Of a DNA stretch of 64,000 bases, positions 18,924 through 27,070 are shown one piece after another (position 1 is the first letter of the stretch; each line of letters opens with the position of its first letter). The position numbers and the translations under genes are program-made. Under the pieces are notes generated by a model, which saw only the letters and a program-made list of their open reading frames with translations, made no database searches and had not been told where the DNA came from. Source of the DNA: Gemmatimonadales bacterium (lineage in GTDB: Bacteria; Gemmatimonadota; Gemmatimonadetes; Gemmatimonadales; GWC2-71-9); contig DASYCE010000032.1 of NCBI GenBank assembly GCA_036500345.1, positions 1 through 64,000 on the forward strand, read 5' to 3'.

Positions 18924-19172
18924 GTGAAGCGTTTTCCTCTCATGGTGGCGTCTGGCGCCATCGGCCTCGCACTCCTCGTTGGTGTTACTCACAAGCTGAC
19001 CGCATCCACCGAGACCGGGACGCCGCCCAGTGACGGTTACTGTTATTACCATCTCTGGAATTGCAGCTATGACGGAACTGGCTACTGGGATGGCTGCGAC
19101 CCGAATTACGCCGAGGGGTGGATTCCCACATCGTATGCGCGCGCCATTTGCACCACGTATCACGACAGGTAG
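18924..19172 (+). CDS. Small secreted cysteine-containing protein
   Basis: An 82-residue protein from GTG, preceded by CAGGAG. The N-terminal 30 residues are a signal peptide or membrane anchor (KRFPLMVASGAIGLALLVGV). The remainder is aromatic-rich with four cysteines spaced C-x7-C-x10-C-x17-C (YCYYHLWNCSYDG... YWDGCDPNYAEG... RAICTTYHDR), suggesting disulfides outside the membrane. I recognise no family. It lies between the twin kinases on the same strand. Confidence 0.7.
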   Translation: MKRFPLMVASGAIGLALLVGVTHKLTASTETGTPPSDGYCYYHLWNCSYDGTGYWDGCDPNYAEGWIPTSYARAICTTYHDR

Positions 19173-19377
19173 CCACTGAACGTTCCGCGGCGCGGTGCCT
19201 TGTACGGCATCGTGCGAGCTCCGAAGCGGGGACGGACCGCGGAGCGTCCGCGGTTCGTCTCCCGCCTTCGATCCCAACTGACCGCGAACGCCTTAGACTT
19301 CCGCTTATCCAGCCGATGATCGACATGCAGGGCTTCGTCACGCAGTTTCACCATCCACGACCGATCATCGGGACCTG

Positions 19378-21654
19378 ATGGCCTACTCGCCGCTCGACTT
19401 GATGGGGCTGGTGGTACAGTGGGTGAGTTCCCTCCTGCTGTTGCTTCTTTTCTATCGTGTCGGCCGTTTTGGCGCCCGGCGGCGGACGCTCCGGATCTGG
19501 ATGGCTGCATGGGCGGCTCAGGTCGCAGCGATCACCGGATTTGCCCTCCAGTCGCTCGCGGTCCTGATCGGGCATCCGCTGGCGACAGCCGGCGCATGGA
19601 TCGTCATCGACGATTTCTACGTCCCCGGAAAGCTGGTCTTCGACGGCCTCATCGCGCTCGGCGCGATGCAGGCGATCGGCCGCGAGGTCAACCGGAAGAT
19701 GATTCGGTGGGTCGTCCTGTCGCTGCTCGCGGTCGGTATCGCGGCGGTGCTCGTCGATTCTCGCGCCCTGACCGGCGGCCTCGAGGTTGGCGTCACCGTT
19801 GTTGTCTTCGCCGGCGCAGCGATCGCGGTTTTCCGCACCGTGCGCGACGAGGACCCCTCGCGACTCGCATTCCTCGCCGCGGCACTCGCGCTCTTTGGTA
19901 CCGTCACGACGATCTATCTCATCGGCGATTACTTCGGACCGCTGCCGGGAGACCTCGGCGCGTTCATCGGTGCCGTCAACAATTCGTCCGGATACGGCGA
20001 CGGACTGGTCTCGGCGGTTCTCGGTGCCGCCGTGATCATCCTGATCGTCGATGACGCCTTCCGCGCCGCCGATCGCGCGCGCGGCGAGCGGTTGCGTGAT
20101 CTCGCGGCATCGGAAGCACGGCTCACAGGCGTCATCGAGGCGGCGCGCGAAGCGATCCTCACGGTGGGGCCGGATGGACGGATTGACCTTGCCAATGCGA
20201 CCGCCGAGCGACGGTTCGGTGTGCGGCGCGGCGGCGCGCTGGGGCGGCCGCTCAGCGACTTCATCACCACCAGCGATCCACTGCACCAGCTCATCGAGGC
20301 GTCGTCGGCCGGCGATCGGACCAGCGCGTCGCTGACCGGCGAAGGTCGCCGCGACGACGGCACCATCTTCCCGGTCGAACTGACCCTCGGCGCCATCGAG
20401 CGTGATGGCCGCTCCGGTGCCGTCGCGATCATTCGCGATCTGACCGCCCGTCGAGCCGCGGACGCGGAACGAGAGGCATTCGAGCGTCGCATGGCGGAAT
20501 CGGAAAAGATGCTCGCCATCGGTCGCGTCGTCTCCGGCGTGGCACACGAGCTCAACAATCCGCTTGCCGTCGTGCTGGGGCAGAGCGAACAACTCGTCGA
20601 TTCGGCGAGTGCCGCCGACACGCGCGACGGCCTTCGACTGATCAATGAGCAGGCCCACCGCGCGCGGCGGATCGTGCGAGACCTTCTCGCCTTCGTTCAC
20701 CGCCGCGATGAAGTGCACGAGCCGGTCGATCTCAGTGACCTCATCACCCGCGTCGTCGCCGCGCAGCACGGCCGAGCGGATGAGCACGGCGTGTCGATCG
20801 TGACGGCGATCGATGGCGAGCCGTCCGTGGTGCTTGCCGGACGACTCGCCGTCGAGCAGGCGCTGGTCAACCTGATCGACAACGGACTCGACGCCGCCGG
20901 CCGCGGCGGCAGGGTGCGAATCGCCATCGGCCGCCGCGGAGAGCAGGCGGAGATTCACGTGGAGGACAGCGGCAGCGGCGTTCCCGACGAGCTTGTGCCG
21001 CGGATCTTCGAACCATTCTTCACCACCAAGCCGACGGGGCAGGGGACGGGACTCGGACTTGCCGTCTCCCTCGGCGCGGTGGAACGCCACGGCGGGTCGC
21101 TCCGGCTCGAAAACCGTCCCGCCCCGGGAATCGGCGCGCGCTTCATCGCGGCGTTTCCGCTCGACCAGCAGCCGCATGGCGCCGCCTCCGAGCCTCGATC
21201 GGGACGCCACAGGATCACCACGCTGCCACGCCCGATCGCCCGCTCCGACGGCGCGGTCGCCGAAACGATGCTGATTGACGATGAAGCAGCGGTGCGATCG
21301 ACGCTGTCGCGAATCTTTCAGCGCGGCGGTTGGCGCGTGCGTGAGGCGGCAACCGGAGAGGAAGCGTTGCACTGGCTGCTGCAGGTCCCTGAAAGCGCCG
21401 CACCCGATCTGCTCCTCTGTGATCTCAAGATGCCGGGACTGAGCGGCCGCGATGTGTACGCCCATCTTCAGCAACAGCGCCCGGCGTTGCTCGATCGATT
21501 GATCTTCGTCACCGGCGACGTGGCCGAGCCCGGGACCGCGGCGTTTCTCAAGGGGACCGGGCGTCCCGTCGTGGAGAAGCCGTTCACGGTGAGCGAAATT
21601 GCCGAGGCGGTCGAAGCGGTGCTGCATCCATCACCCGTTTCGTCCGAAGGATGA
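19378..21654 (+). CDS. Hybrid sensor histidine kinase (7TM-PAS-HisKA-HATPase-REC), copy 2
   Basis: A 758-residue kinase, same length and domain order as the one at 16.5 kb. Membrane domain at 1-230, PAS at about 245-365 (VIEAAREAILTVGPDGRIDL), H-box VVSGVAHELNNPLAVVLGQS with H390, ATPase LVNLIDNGLDAA, DSGSGVP and GTGLGLAVS, receiver D682 in LCDLKMPGLSG. The catalytic half is highly alike in the two copies while the membrane half has diverged, which suggests duplication followed by change of signal input. The frame is also open on the opposite strand through codon bias only. Confidence 0.93.
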   Translation: MAYSPLDLMGLVVQWVSSLLLLLLFYRVGRFGARRRTLRIWMAAWAAQVAAITGFALQSLAVLIGHPLATAGAWIVIDDFYVPGKLVFDGLIALGAMQAIGREVNRKMIRWVVLSLLAVGIAAVLVDSRALTGGLEVGVTVVVFAGAAIAVFRTVRDEDPSRLAFLAAALALFGTVTTIYLIGDYFGPLPGDLGAFIGAVNNSSGYGDGLVSAVLGAAVIILIVDDAFRAADRARGERLRDLAASEARLTGVIEAAREAILTVGPDGRIDLANATAERRFGVRRGGALGRPLSDFITTSDPLHQLIEASSAGDRTSASLTGEGRRDDGTIFPVELTLGAIERDGRSGAVAIIRDLTARRAADAEREAFERRMAESEKMLAIGRVVSGVAHELNNPLAVVLGQSEQLVDSASAADTRDGLRLINEQAHRARRIVRDLLAFVHRRDEVHEPVDLSDLITRVVAAQHGRADEHGVSIVTAIDGEPSVVLAGRLAVEQALVNLIDNGLDAAGRGGRVRIAIGRRGEQAEIHVEDSGSGVPDELVPRIFEPFFTTKPTGQGTGLGLAVSLGAVERHGGSLRLENRPAPGIGARFIAAFPLDQQPHGAASEPRSGRHRITTLPRPIARSDGAVAETMLIDDEAAVRSTLSRIFQRGGWRVREAATGEEALHWLLQVPESAAPDLLLCDLKMPGLSGRDVYAHLQQQRPALLDRLIFVTGDVAEPGTAAFLKGTGRPVVEKPFTVSEIAEAVEAVLHPSPVSSEG

Positions 21655-21901
21655 AACGACCCGTGCCGGCGAGCACGCCCGGGCGGAGGCGGCGGAGCTG
21701 ACTCGATCGACCGCACGAGCGCGTCACGAGTAATTCGTCTGTCGCTTTGACAACCGCGCTGCCGTGATGACCGGGGGAACGTCCCCTCTCTGTCGCTCCT
21801 GGCAGGAAACTTCTGGCATGGCCGATGCCCACCTCCCCTGCGACGCGACATCAGTCGCCATTGCACCAACACCGAGTGCCCGAGGGGGCAGGAGCATACG
21901 A

Positions 21902-22285
21902 ATGAGGACCAGCAACGGATGGGGCCGGCAGTGGCCCAACTCGCAATTCACCATCGAGCCGGCGATCGATCGTTTCTTTGCGCGCGCGTTTGACGTGCCG
22001 GTATGGAGCGGCGGCGCTGATGTACGCGAACTCGAAGATCACGCCGAGATCACGGTTGATGTGCCGGGCGTGAAGCCCGAGCAGATCGAGGTCACCGCCG
22101 AACACCGCACCCTCACCGTCAAGGTGACCCGCGACGGCCGGACGCCGAGCGTGCGCCAGTACACGATCGGCACGAAATACGACATCGGCCAGGTCACCGC
22201 ACGAGTGGAGCTTGGCGTGTTGACCCTCCATCTGCCGAAAGCCGCCGAGGCGCAGGTTCGGACGGTGCCGATCACCGTCGCGTAA
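21902..22285 (+). CDS. Hsp20/alpha-crystallin small heat-shock protein
   Basis: A 127-residue ATP-independent holdase. After a short N-terminal arm (EPAIDRFFARAFDVP) comes the alpha-crystallin domain: AEITVDVPGVKPEQIEVTAE, LTVKVTRDGRTP and the diagnostic A-x-x-x-n-GVL motif VTARVELGVLTLHLPKAAEA. The ATG follows GCAGGAG at good spacing; the longer frame upstream is cysteine-containing and unlike the family. No CIRCE element is visible in the upstream 250 bases. A strong terminator follows. Confidence 0.92.
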   Translation: MRTSNGWGRQWPNSQFTIEPAIDRFFARAFDVPVWSGGADVRELEDHAEITVDVPGVKPEQIEVTAEHRTLTVKVTRDGRTPSVRQYTIGTKYDIGQVTARVELGVLTLHLPKAAEAQVRTVPITVA

Positions 22286-22358
22286 GCGAGTCGGCGCTTC
22301 GTTCCGGGGCGCGGAGTCGCCACCGCGCGATCGCCCCGCCCGATACACCAACCTCGCG

Positions 22359-22398
22359 ACTGCCGCACCCCGTTTCGGGCGTGCGGCAGTTGTCGTTT
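22359..22398 (+). terminator. Rho-independent terminator after hsp20
   Basis: ACTGCCGCAC (22359-22368) pairs with GTGCGGCAGT (22381-22390), continued inward by CCCG/CGGG around TTT. TGTCGTTTCT follows. Confidence 0.85.
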
Positions 22399-22468
22399 CT
22401 GCGTTCCGGTTATCCTGTACGATGTGCTGCGGTTTCTGCGTCTCCAACGCGACCAGGAGGGAACGCCC

Positions 22469-23833
22469 ATGTTTGCCACCGTCAATCCCGCTACCGGCGA
22501 AACGCTCGCCGAATACCCATCGCTCAGCGGCACGGACCTGCGAACGATACTGACCCGCGCCGACGCGGCGTGGGAGAGCTGGCGCACCACATCATTCGGT
22601 GAAAGAGCGGCGCTGATCCGCAAGGTCGGCGCGCTCCTTCGAGACCGGACGACCGAGTATGCCCGCCTCATGGCGCTCGAAATGGGGAAGCCGATTGCGT
22701 CGGGGCGGAGCGAAGCGGAGAAGTGCGCCACTGCCTGCGATTACTACGCCGAGCACGCGGAAACCTTCCTCGCCGACGAGATCGTCGCCACTGATGCATC
22801 GAGGAGCTACGTCCATTACGAGCCGCTCGGTGCGGTGCTCGCCATCATGCCATGGAACTTTCCCTTCTGGCAGGTGATCCGCTTCGCCGCGCCGACGCTG
22901 ATGGCCGGGAACGTGGCACTCCTGAAACACGCCGCCAACGTCCCCGGGTGCGCCGGTGCGCTCGAACAGCTCTTCCTCGACGCGGGATTTCCGCGCGGCG
23001 TCTTCCAGAATCTCTACGTGGAGCACGATCTCGTGGGGCGGATCATCCGGCATCGTGCCGTGCACGCCATCACGCTCACCGGCAGCACGCGCGCGGGGCG
23101 CGACGTGGCGAAGCAAGCTGGCGCCCGCCTCAAGAAGACCGTGCTCGAACTCGGCGGTAGCGATCCATACGTCATCCTGGACGACGCCGACCTGGATCTT
23201 GCGGTCGAGACCTGCGTGTCGAGCCGGTTGATCAACACCGGCCAGAGCTGCATCGCCGCGAAGCGCTTCGTGGTGGTGGAGAAGGTCCGCGAGGAATTCA
23301 CCGCGCAGTTCGTGGAGCGGATGCGCGCGGTCACGATGGGCGATCCGCTCGACGAACGGAACTCGATCGGACCGCTGGCGCGGCGCGACCTGCGCGACAC
23401 GCTGCACGACCAGGTCGAGCGCAGTATCGCCAAGGGCGCATCGCTCCTCCTCGGCGGAAAGCGTCCTGATGGGCCCGGGGCGTTCTACCCGCCGACCGTT
23501 CTCGCCAATGTCGCCAAGGGGATGGCAGCCTACACGGAGGAACTGTTCGGACCGGTGGCCTCGATCATTCCGGCGCGCAATGAACGCGCGGCGATCCGGA
23601 TCGCCAACGATTCGGTCTTCGGTCTCGGGGCTGCGGTCTTCACCCGCGACCTCGACCGCGGCGAGCGGATTGCCGCGCGAGAGCTCAGGGCCGGTTCGTG
23701 TTTCGTCAATGCGTTCGTCAAGTCGGATGCGCGGCTGCCGTTTGGGGGGATCAAGGAAAGCGGCTACGGGCGCGAGCTTTCGCAGCACGGCATACGCGAG
23801 TTCGTCAACGTCAAGACGGTCTATGTGAAGTAG
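22469..23833 (+). CDS. NAD(P)-dependent aldehyde dehydrogenase, succinate-semialdehyde type
   Basis: A 454-residue ALDH of the YneI/Sad branch. The family pieces are MPWNFPFWQVIRFAAPTLMA (cofactor site), TGSTRAGRDVAKQAG, the general base in LELGGSDPYVIL, catalytic Cys in NTGQSCIAAKRF and the C-terminal SDARLPFGGIKESGYGREL. It probably oxidises succinate semialdehyde or a similar short aldehyde; the exact substrate and NAD/NADP choice are open. The ATG follows AGGAGGGAACGCCC. It has its own transcription unit between hsp20 and padR. Confidence 0.93.
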   Translation: MFATVNPATGETLAEYPSLSGTDLRTILTRADAAWESWRTTSFGERAALIRKVGALLRDRTTEYARLMALEMGKPIASGRSEAEKCATACDYYAEHAETFLADEIVATDASRSYVHYEPLGAVLAIMPWNFPFWQVIRFAAPTLMAGNVALLKHAANVPGCAGALEQLFLDAGFPRGVFQNLYVEHDLVGRIIRHRAVHAITLTGSTRAGRDVAKQAGARLKKTVLELGGSDPYVILDDADLDLAVETCVSSRLINTGQSCIAAKRFVVVEKVREEFTAQFVERMRAVTMGDPLDERNSIGPLARRDLRDTLHDQVERSIAKGASLLLGGKRPDGPGAFYPPTVLANVAKGMAAYTEELFGPVASIIPARNERAAIRIANDSVFGLGAAVFTRDLDRGERIAARELRAGSCFVNAFVKSDARLPFGGIKESGYGRELSQHGIREFVNVKTVYVK

Positions 23834-23880
23834 TCGCCTCCCAGGCCATTGCCGGCGGCAGAATCCGGTCCGCCCGTTGA

Positions 23881-23929
23881 TTGACACCCGGTCACTCCCC
23901 GTGTAGTGTTTACCGTAGCACACACGGGG
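23881..23929 (+). promoter_or_regulatory. padR promoter with overlapping palindromic operator
   Basis: TTGACA (-35, 23881-23886), 17-base spacer, TAGTGT (-10, 23904-23909). A palindrome CCCCGTGT (23897-23904) / ACACGGGG (23922-23929) brackets the -10 and likely start site. It is placed exactly where an autoregulatory PadR dimer would block transcription. Confidence 0.75.
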
Positions 23930-23940
23930 AACGTTCTCTG

Positions 23941-24291
23941 ATGTCCAGCACCGACACGCCGGTGCCCTTGCTCAAGGGCACGCTTGATCTCCTGATCCTC
24001 AAGGCTCTGACCTGGGGCCCCCTCCACGGTTACGCCATCTCCACCTGGCTCGATCAGCGCGCCGGCGGCACCTTCGAGGTCGACGACAGCGCGTTGTATC
24101 AGGCGCTTCAGCGCATGGAGGGTCGAGGTCTCCTTACCGCCGGATGGGGAGTCACCGAGAACAACCGCCGCGCGAGATACTATCGCCTCACGGCGGCAGG
24201 GCGCACCCGGTTGCGGGTCGACATGCACGTGTGGCTCCGCTATACCCGCTCGGTGACCACTATCCTCGCGCTTGCCCAGCGCACGGCGTGA
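23941..24291 (+). CDS. PadR-family transcriptional regulator
   Basis: A 116-residue regulator beginning MSSTDTPVPLLKGTLDLLIL, with recognition region SALYQALQRMEGRGLLTAGW and wing [18 protein letters not shown]. It is closely similar to the PadR at 3.1 kb. The ATG fits the family opening; an in-frame upstream codon lies inside the promoter and is rejected. It sits directly before an ADOP permease and probably represses both genes through the palindrome in its promoter. Confidence 0.94.
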   Translation: MSSTDTPVPLLKGTLDLLILKALTWGPLHGYAISTWLDQRAGGTFEVDDSALYQALQRMEGRGLLTAGWGVTENNRRARYYRLTAAGRTRLRVDMHVWLRYTRSVTTILALAQRTA

Positions 24292-24298
24292 CGATCCG

Positions 24299-26962
24299 GT
24301 GATCGACGGATCCCGCGACCGGCGTATCGACCTGCCCAGCCTTGGGCGGCGGCCGGATGCGGAAATGGACCACGAAATCGACGCCCATCTCCAATTGGCG
24401 ATTGACGACCTGGTCGCCGACGGGACCCCGCCCGAGGCCGCACGCCGCCTGGCCGAGCTGCGATTTGGAGACCTGAGGACCGCACGACATCAACTGCACA
24501 TCGCCGCTCGCCGGCGGGAGGTAGCCTTGCGACGTCGTGACTGGCTCGGGGCAGTCGCAGCCGACATGCGATTTGCGGCGCGGCAGATCCGTCGCAGTGC
24601 GGCGCACTCCGCGCTGACCATCGGGACGCTCGCCCTCGGCATCGGGGTCACGACCGCGATCTTCACGTTGGTCGAGCGCGTCCTGTTGCGCCCACTTCCG
24701 TTTGCGCATGCGGAGCAGCTGGTCTCGTTGCAGGGAGAGGATTCGCTGCGTCGGCCGGTCTTCAGCGTGTCCACCGACGACGCCCTGGATTGGCGTGACC
24801 AATCACGATCGCTTGCCGGAATTGCGCTGCACAGTTTTCCGTCGCGCTACGGCGTCACCACAGGCGACAGCGCGACACGCCTGAATCTTGTGTCGGCAAG
24901 CGGCGATTTCTTCCCGGTGTTGGGGACGCACTTTCTGGCCGGCCGCCCGTTCAACGTGGCCGAGGCTCAATCGCGTGATCGTGTGGCAGTCGTGAGTGAG
25001 CAGACATGGCGCAACTACCTCGGCGGCGACCCCGCGCTCCTCAAGCCGCTCGTCATCGGATCGAACACGTACCAGGTCGTTGGCGTGGTCGCGACCGGCG
25101 CGGAATACCCCGCCGGAACGGACGTGTGGGTCCCCATGATGCTCGTGCGCGGGGCGGGAGGAGCGCTGCGCAACAACATCAATTACCAGGCCATCGGCCG
25201 TCTCAAAGTCGGATCAACAATCGACCAGACTACCCGGGACCTGCTTCGAGTCTCGCGGAATATTCGAGCCCATGACCAGGGCGGCCTTTACGACTTCGGC
25301 GTTGCTGTTGCGCCGCTCAGCACCGTAATCGTTGGTGCGGACATCGCACGGAGCCTGCGCCTGTTGATGCGTTCCGTGCTGATGGTCCTGCTGCTCGTCT
25401 GTGCGAACCTGACCATCGCCACGCTCAGCCGTGGGGCGGCGCGTCAACAGGAGATGGCGGTGCGGGCGTCACTCGGTGCCACCCGCGGCAGGTTGATGAT
25501 ACAGCTGCTGGTTGAACACCTGCTGCTGGCGTTGACGGGCGGTGCAGCCGGGATCGCGGTTGCGTGGGTAACCGTACGCGCGATGATCGCAACATGGGGA
25601 GACTGGATTCCCCGCGCGTCAGAGGTCCATCTCGATCTTTCGGTCGTCGGCTTCGCCGCGGCGGTGGCGATCACGGTGGGTGTCCTGGTCGGGTTGCTAC
25701 CTGCGTTCCGTGGGTCGCGCGCATCGCTGCAACAGGCGATGCAACACGGGGGACGCATCGCATCGGGCGGGACCCGCGTTGCACGGAGTCTCGTCGTCGC
25801 GGAGTTCGCCCTTGCGCTCACATTGCTCGCCGGTGCCGGCATCCTGATTCATTCCTTTCAGCGTCTGCTCGGGCACAGCCTGGGCTTCGACCGCCGCGTG
25901 GCGACCGTCGAGGTAGTCCTCTCGGGGCCGAAGTACGCTGCGGACTCGCGGCAGCGGCTCGAAACCTGGGATCAGCTGATCGGGGCATTCCGAGCGATCC
26001 CGGGTGTCACACGGGTTGGCGTCGCGAATTGGATTCCCCTCGGCACGGCCGGCAGCAGTTTTGTCGATATCGCCGGTAGCGATCAACCAAACGAGGGAGC
26101 AGGGTATCGCGTCGTCAGTGAGGACTACCTGACGGCGCTCGGTGTTCACCTCATGCGGGGACGGCGCTTTGGCGCGGACGATGGCGCGAGCGGAGCCCCG
26201 GTCGTCCTGATCAACCAGGCAATGGCCGAGAGGTATTGGCCCAAGGGGAATCCGATCGGCCAGCAGATACGGGCGAAGAGCATGGAAGCTGGACCGCACG
26301 GCGCGCAGGACGCACCGTGGCGGACCGTCATCGGCGTCGTCAGCAACCTGCGCCAATGGGGGCCTGCGAGCGATCCACTGCCAGAGATGTATGCATCGTT
26401 TCGACAGGCGCCCGGCTGGAGTACCACGAGCATGACGGCGGTGATCCGTAGCGCGCTTCCGCCGGCCCAGCTCTTCCCGATGATCCGCACGAAGCTGCGC
26501 GAGGTCGATCCGCATCTCGCCGCCGACGTGAGCACGATGGATATCCAGCTGTCGAACCAGCTTGCGCCGCGACGACTGACGATGCTGTTGCTCACCGGCT
26601 TCGCAGGGCTCGCCGTGCTGCTTGCGGCGCTCGGAGTATATGCCGTGCTCTCCTATACGGTGGTGCTCCAGGCGCGGGAGATTGCGATCAGGAGCGCACT
26701 GGGCGCGCAACGGTCTGATCTGCTCGCCACGGTGGTCCGCAACGGTGCGACCACGGCCGGAGCGGGGATTGTGCTGGGAATCGGTGCGGCGGCCACGCTG
26801 TCGCGATTGTTGCAGGCAATGGTGGTCGACGTGACCACGCTCGATCCACTGGCGTTCGGCGGCGCGGTTCTCGTGCTTGGAATTGCTGGAGCAGGTGCGA
26901 TCCTGATTCCGGCGGTACGCGCCACGAGGGTGGATCCGCTGCGCATCATGAAAGGAGAGTGA
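24299..26962 (+). CDS. ADOP-family ABC permease (MacB/FtsX-like), PadR-linked
   Basis: An 887-residue permease: soluble N-terminal prefix (DAEMDHEIDAHLQLAIDDLV... LAELRFGD), TM helix in SALTIGTLALGIGVTTAIFT, MacB-type periplasmic domain, FtsX block (LMRSVLMVLLLVCANLTIAT; RQQEMAVRASLGATRGRL), then a second copy ending in REIAIRSALGAQRSDLLATV and ATRVDPLRIMKGE. The GTG is seven bases after the padR stop; a TTG inside padR is an alternative. No ATPase partner gene is present. It is a paralogue of the 0.4-3.1 kb gene, with the same padR-permease arrangement. Confidence 0.92.
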   Translation: MIDGSRDRRIDLPSLGRRPDAEMDHEIDAHLQLAIDDLVADGTPPEAARRLAELRFGDLRTARHQLHIAARRREVALRRRDWLGAVAADMRFAARQIRRSAAHSALTIGTLALGIGVTTAIFTLVERVLLRPLPFAHAEQLVSLQGEDSLRRPVFSVSTDDALDWRDQSRSLAGIALHSFPSRYGVTTGDSATRLNLVSASGDFFPVLGTHFLAGRPFNVAEAQSRDRVAVVSEQTWRNYLGGDPALLKPLVIGSNTYQVVGVVATGAEYPAGTDVWVPMMLVRGAGGALRNNINYQAIGRLKVGSTIDQTTRDLLRVSRNIRAHDQGGLYDFGVAVAPLSTVIVGADIARSLRLLMRSVLMVLLLVCANLTIATLSRGAARQQEMAVRASLGATRGRLMIQLLVEHLLLALTGGAAGIAVAWVTVRAMIATWGDWIPRASEVHLDLSVVGFAAAVAITVGVLVGLLPAFRGSRASLQQAMQHGGRIASGGTRVARSLVVAEFALALTLLAGAGILIHSFQRLLGHSLGFDRRVATVEVVLSGPKYAADSRQRLETWDQLIGAFRAIPGVTRVGVANWIPLGTAGSSFVDIAGSDQPNEGAGYRVVSEDYLTALGVHLMRGRRFGADDGASGAPVVLINQAMAERYWPKGNPIGQQIRAKSMEAGPHGAQDAPWRTVIGVVSNLRQWGPASDPLPEMYASFRQAPGWSTTSMTAVIRSALPPAQLFPMIRTKLREVDPHLAADVSTMDIQLSNQLAPRRLTMLLLTGFAGLAVLLAALGVYAVLSYTVVLQAREIAIRSALGAQRSDLLATVVRNGATTAGAGIVLGIGAAATLSRLLQAMVVDVTTLDPLAFGGAVLVLGIAGAGAILIPAVRATRVDPLRIMKGE

Positions 26963-27003
26963 TCCGTAGGGAACCTGAGTGGTCCCGACATGGTCCGATC
27001 TCG

Positions 27004-27032
27004 TTGACCGACGCGGAAGCCAACTCTATGTT
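27004..27032 (+). promoter_or_regulatory. Sigma-70-type promoter of the S10 peptidase gene
   Basis: TTGACC (27004-27009), 17-base spacer, TATGTT (27027-27032). A start near 27039 gives a leader of about 30 bases with TCAGGAG before the ATG. Confidence 0.65.
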
Positions 27033-27070
27033 GCCGGTCGCTTTCTCGATCCCTTCAGGAGCGCCGCACC

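Noticed and set aside
19348-21627. A 759-codon antisense frame over hybrid kinase copy 2
   Set aside because: It mirrors the true gene's codon periodicity; composition is Arg/Asp/Ala-rich with no motifs, and the same occurs opposite kinase copy 1.
21655-21901. Search for a CIRCE element or consensus heat-shock promoter before hsp20
   Set aside because: No TTAGCACTC-type repeat is present and the TTGACA at 21744 has no plausible -10.
22424-22468. A start for the aldehyde dehydrogenase upstream at 22424
   Set aside because: The added residues are unlike the family and the downstream ATG has AGGAGG in perfect spacing.
24299-26962. Horizontal transfer of the padR-permease pair
   Set aside because: No repeats, integrase or tRNA flank the pair, and base use is not obviously unlike its neighbours by eye.
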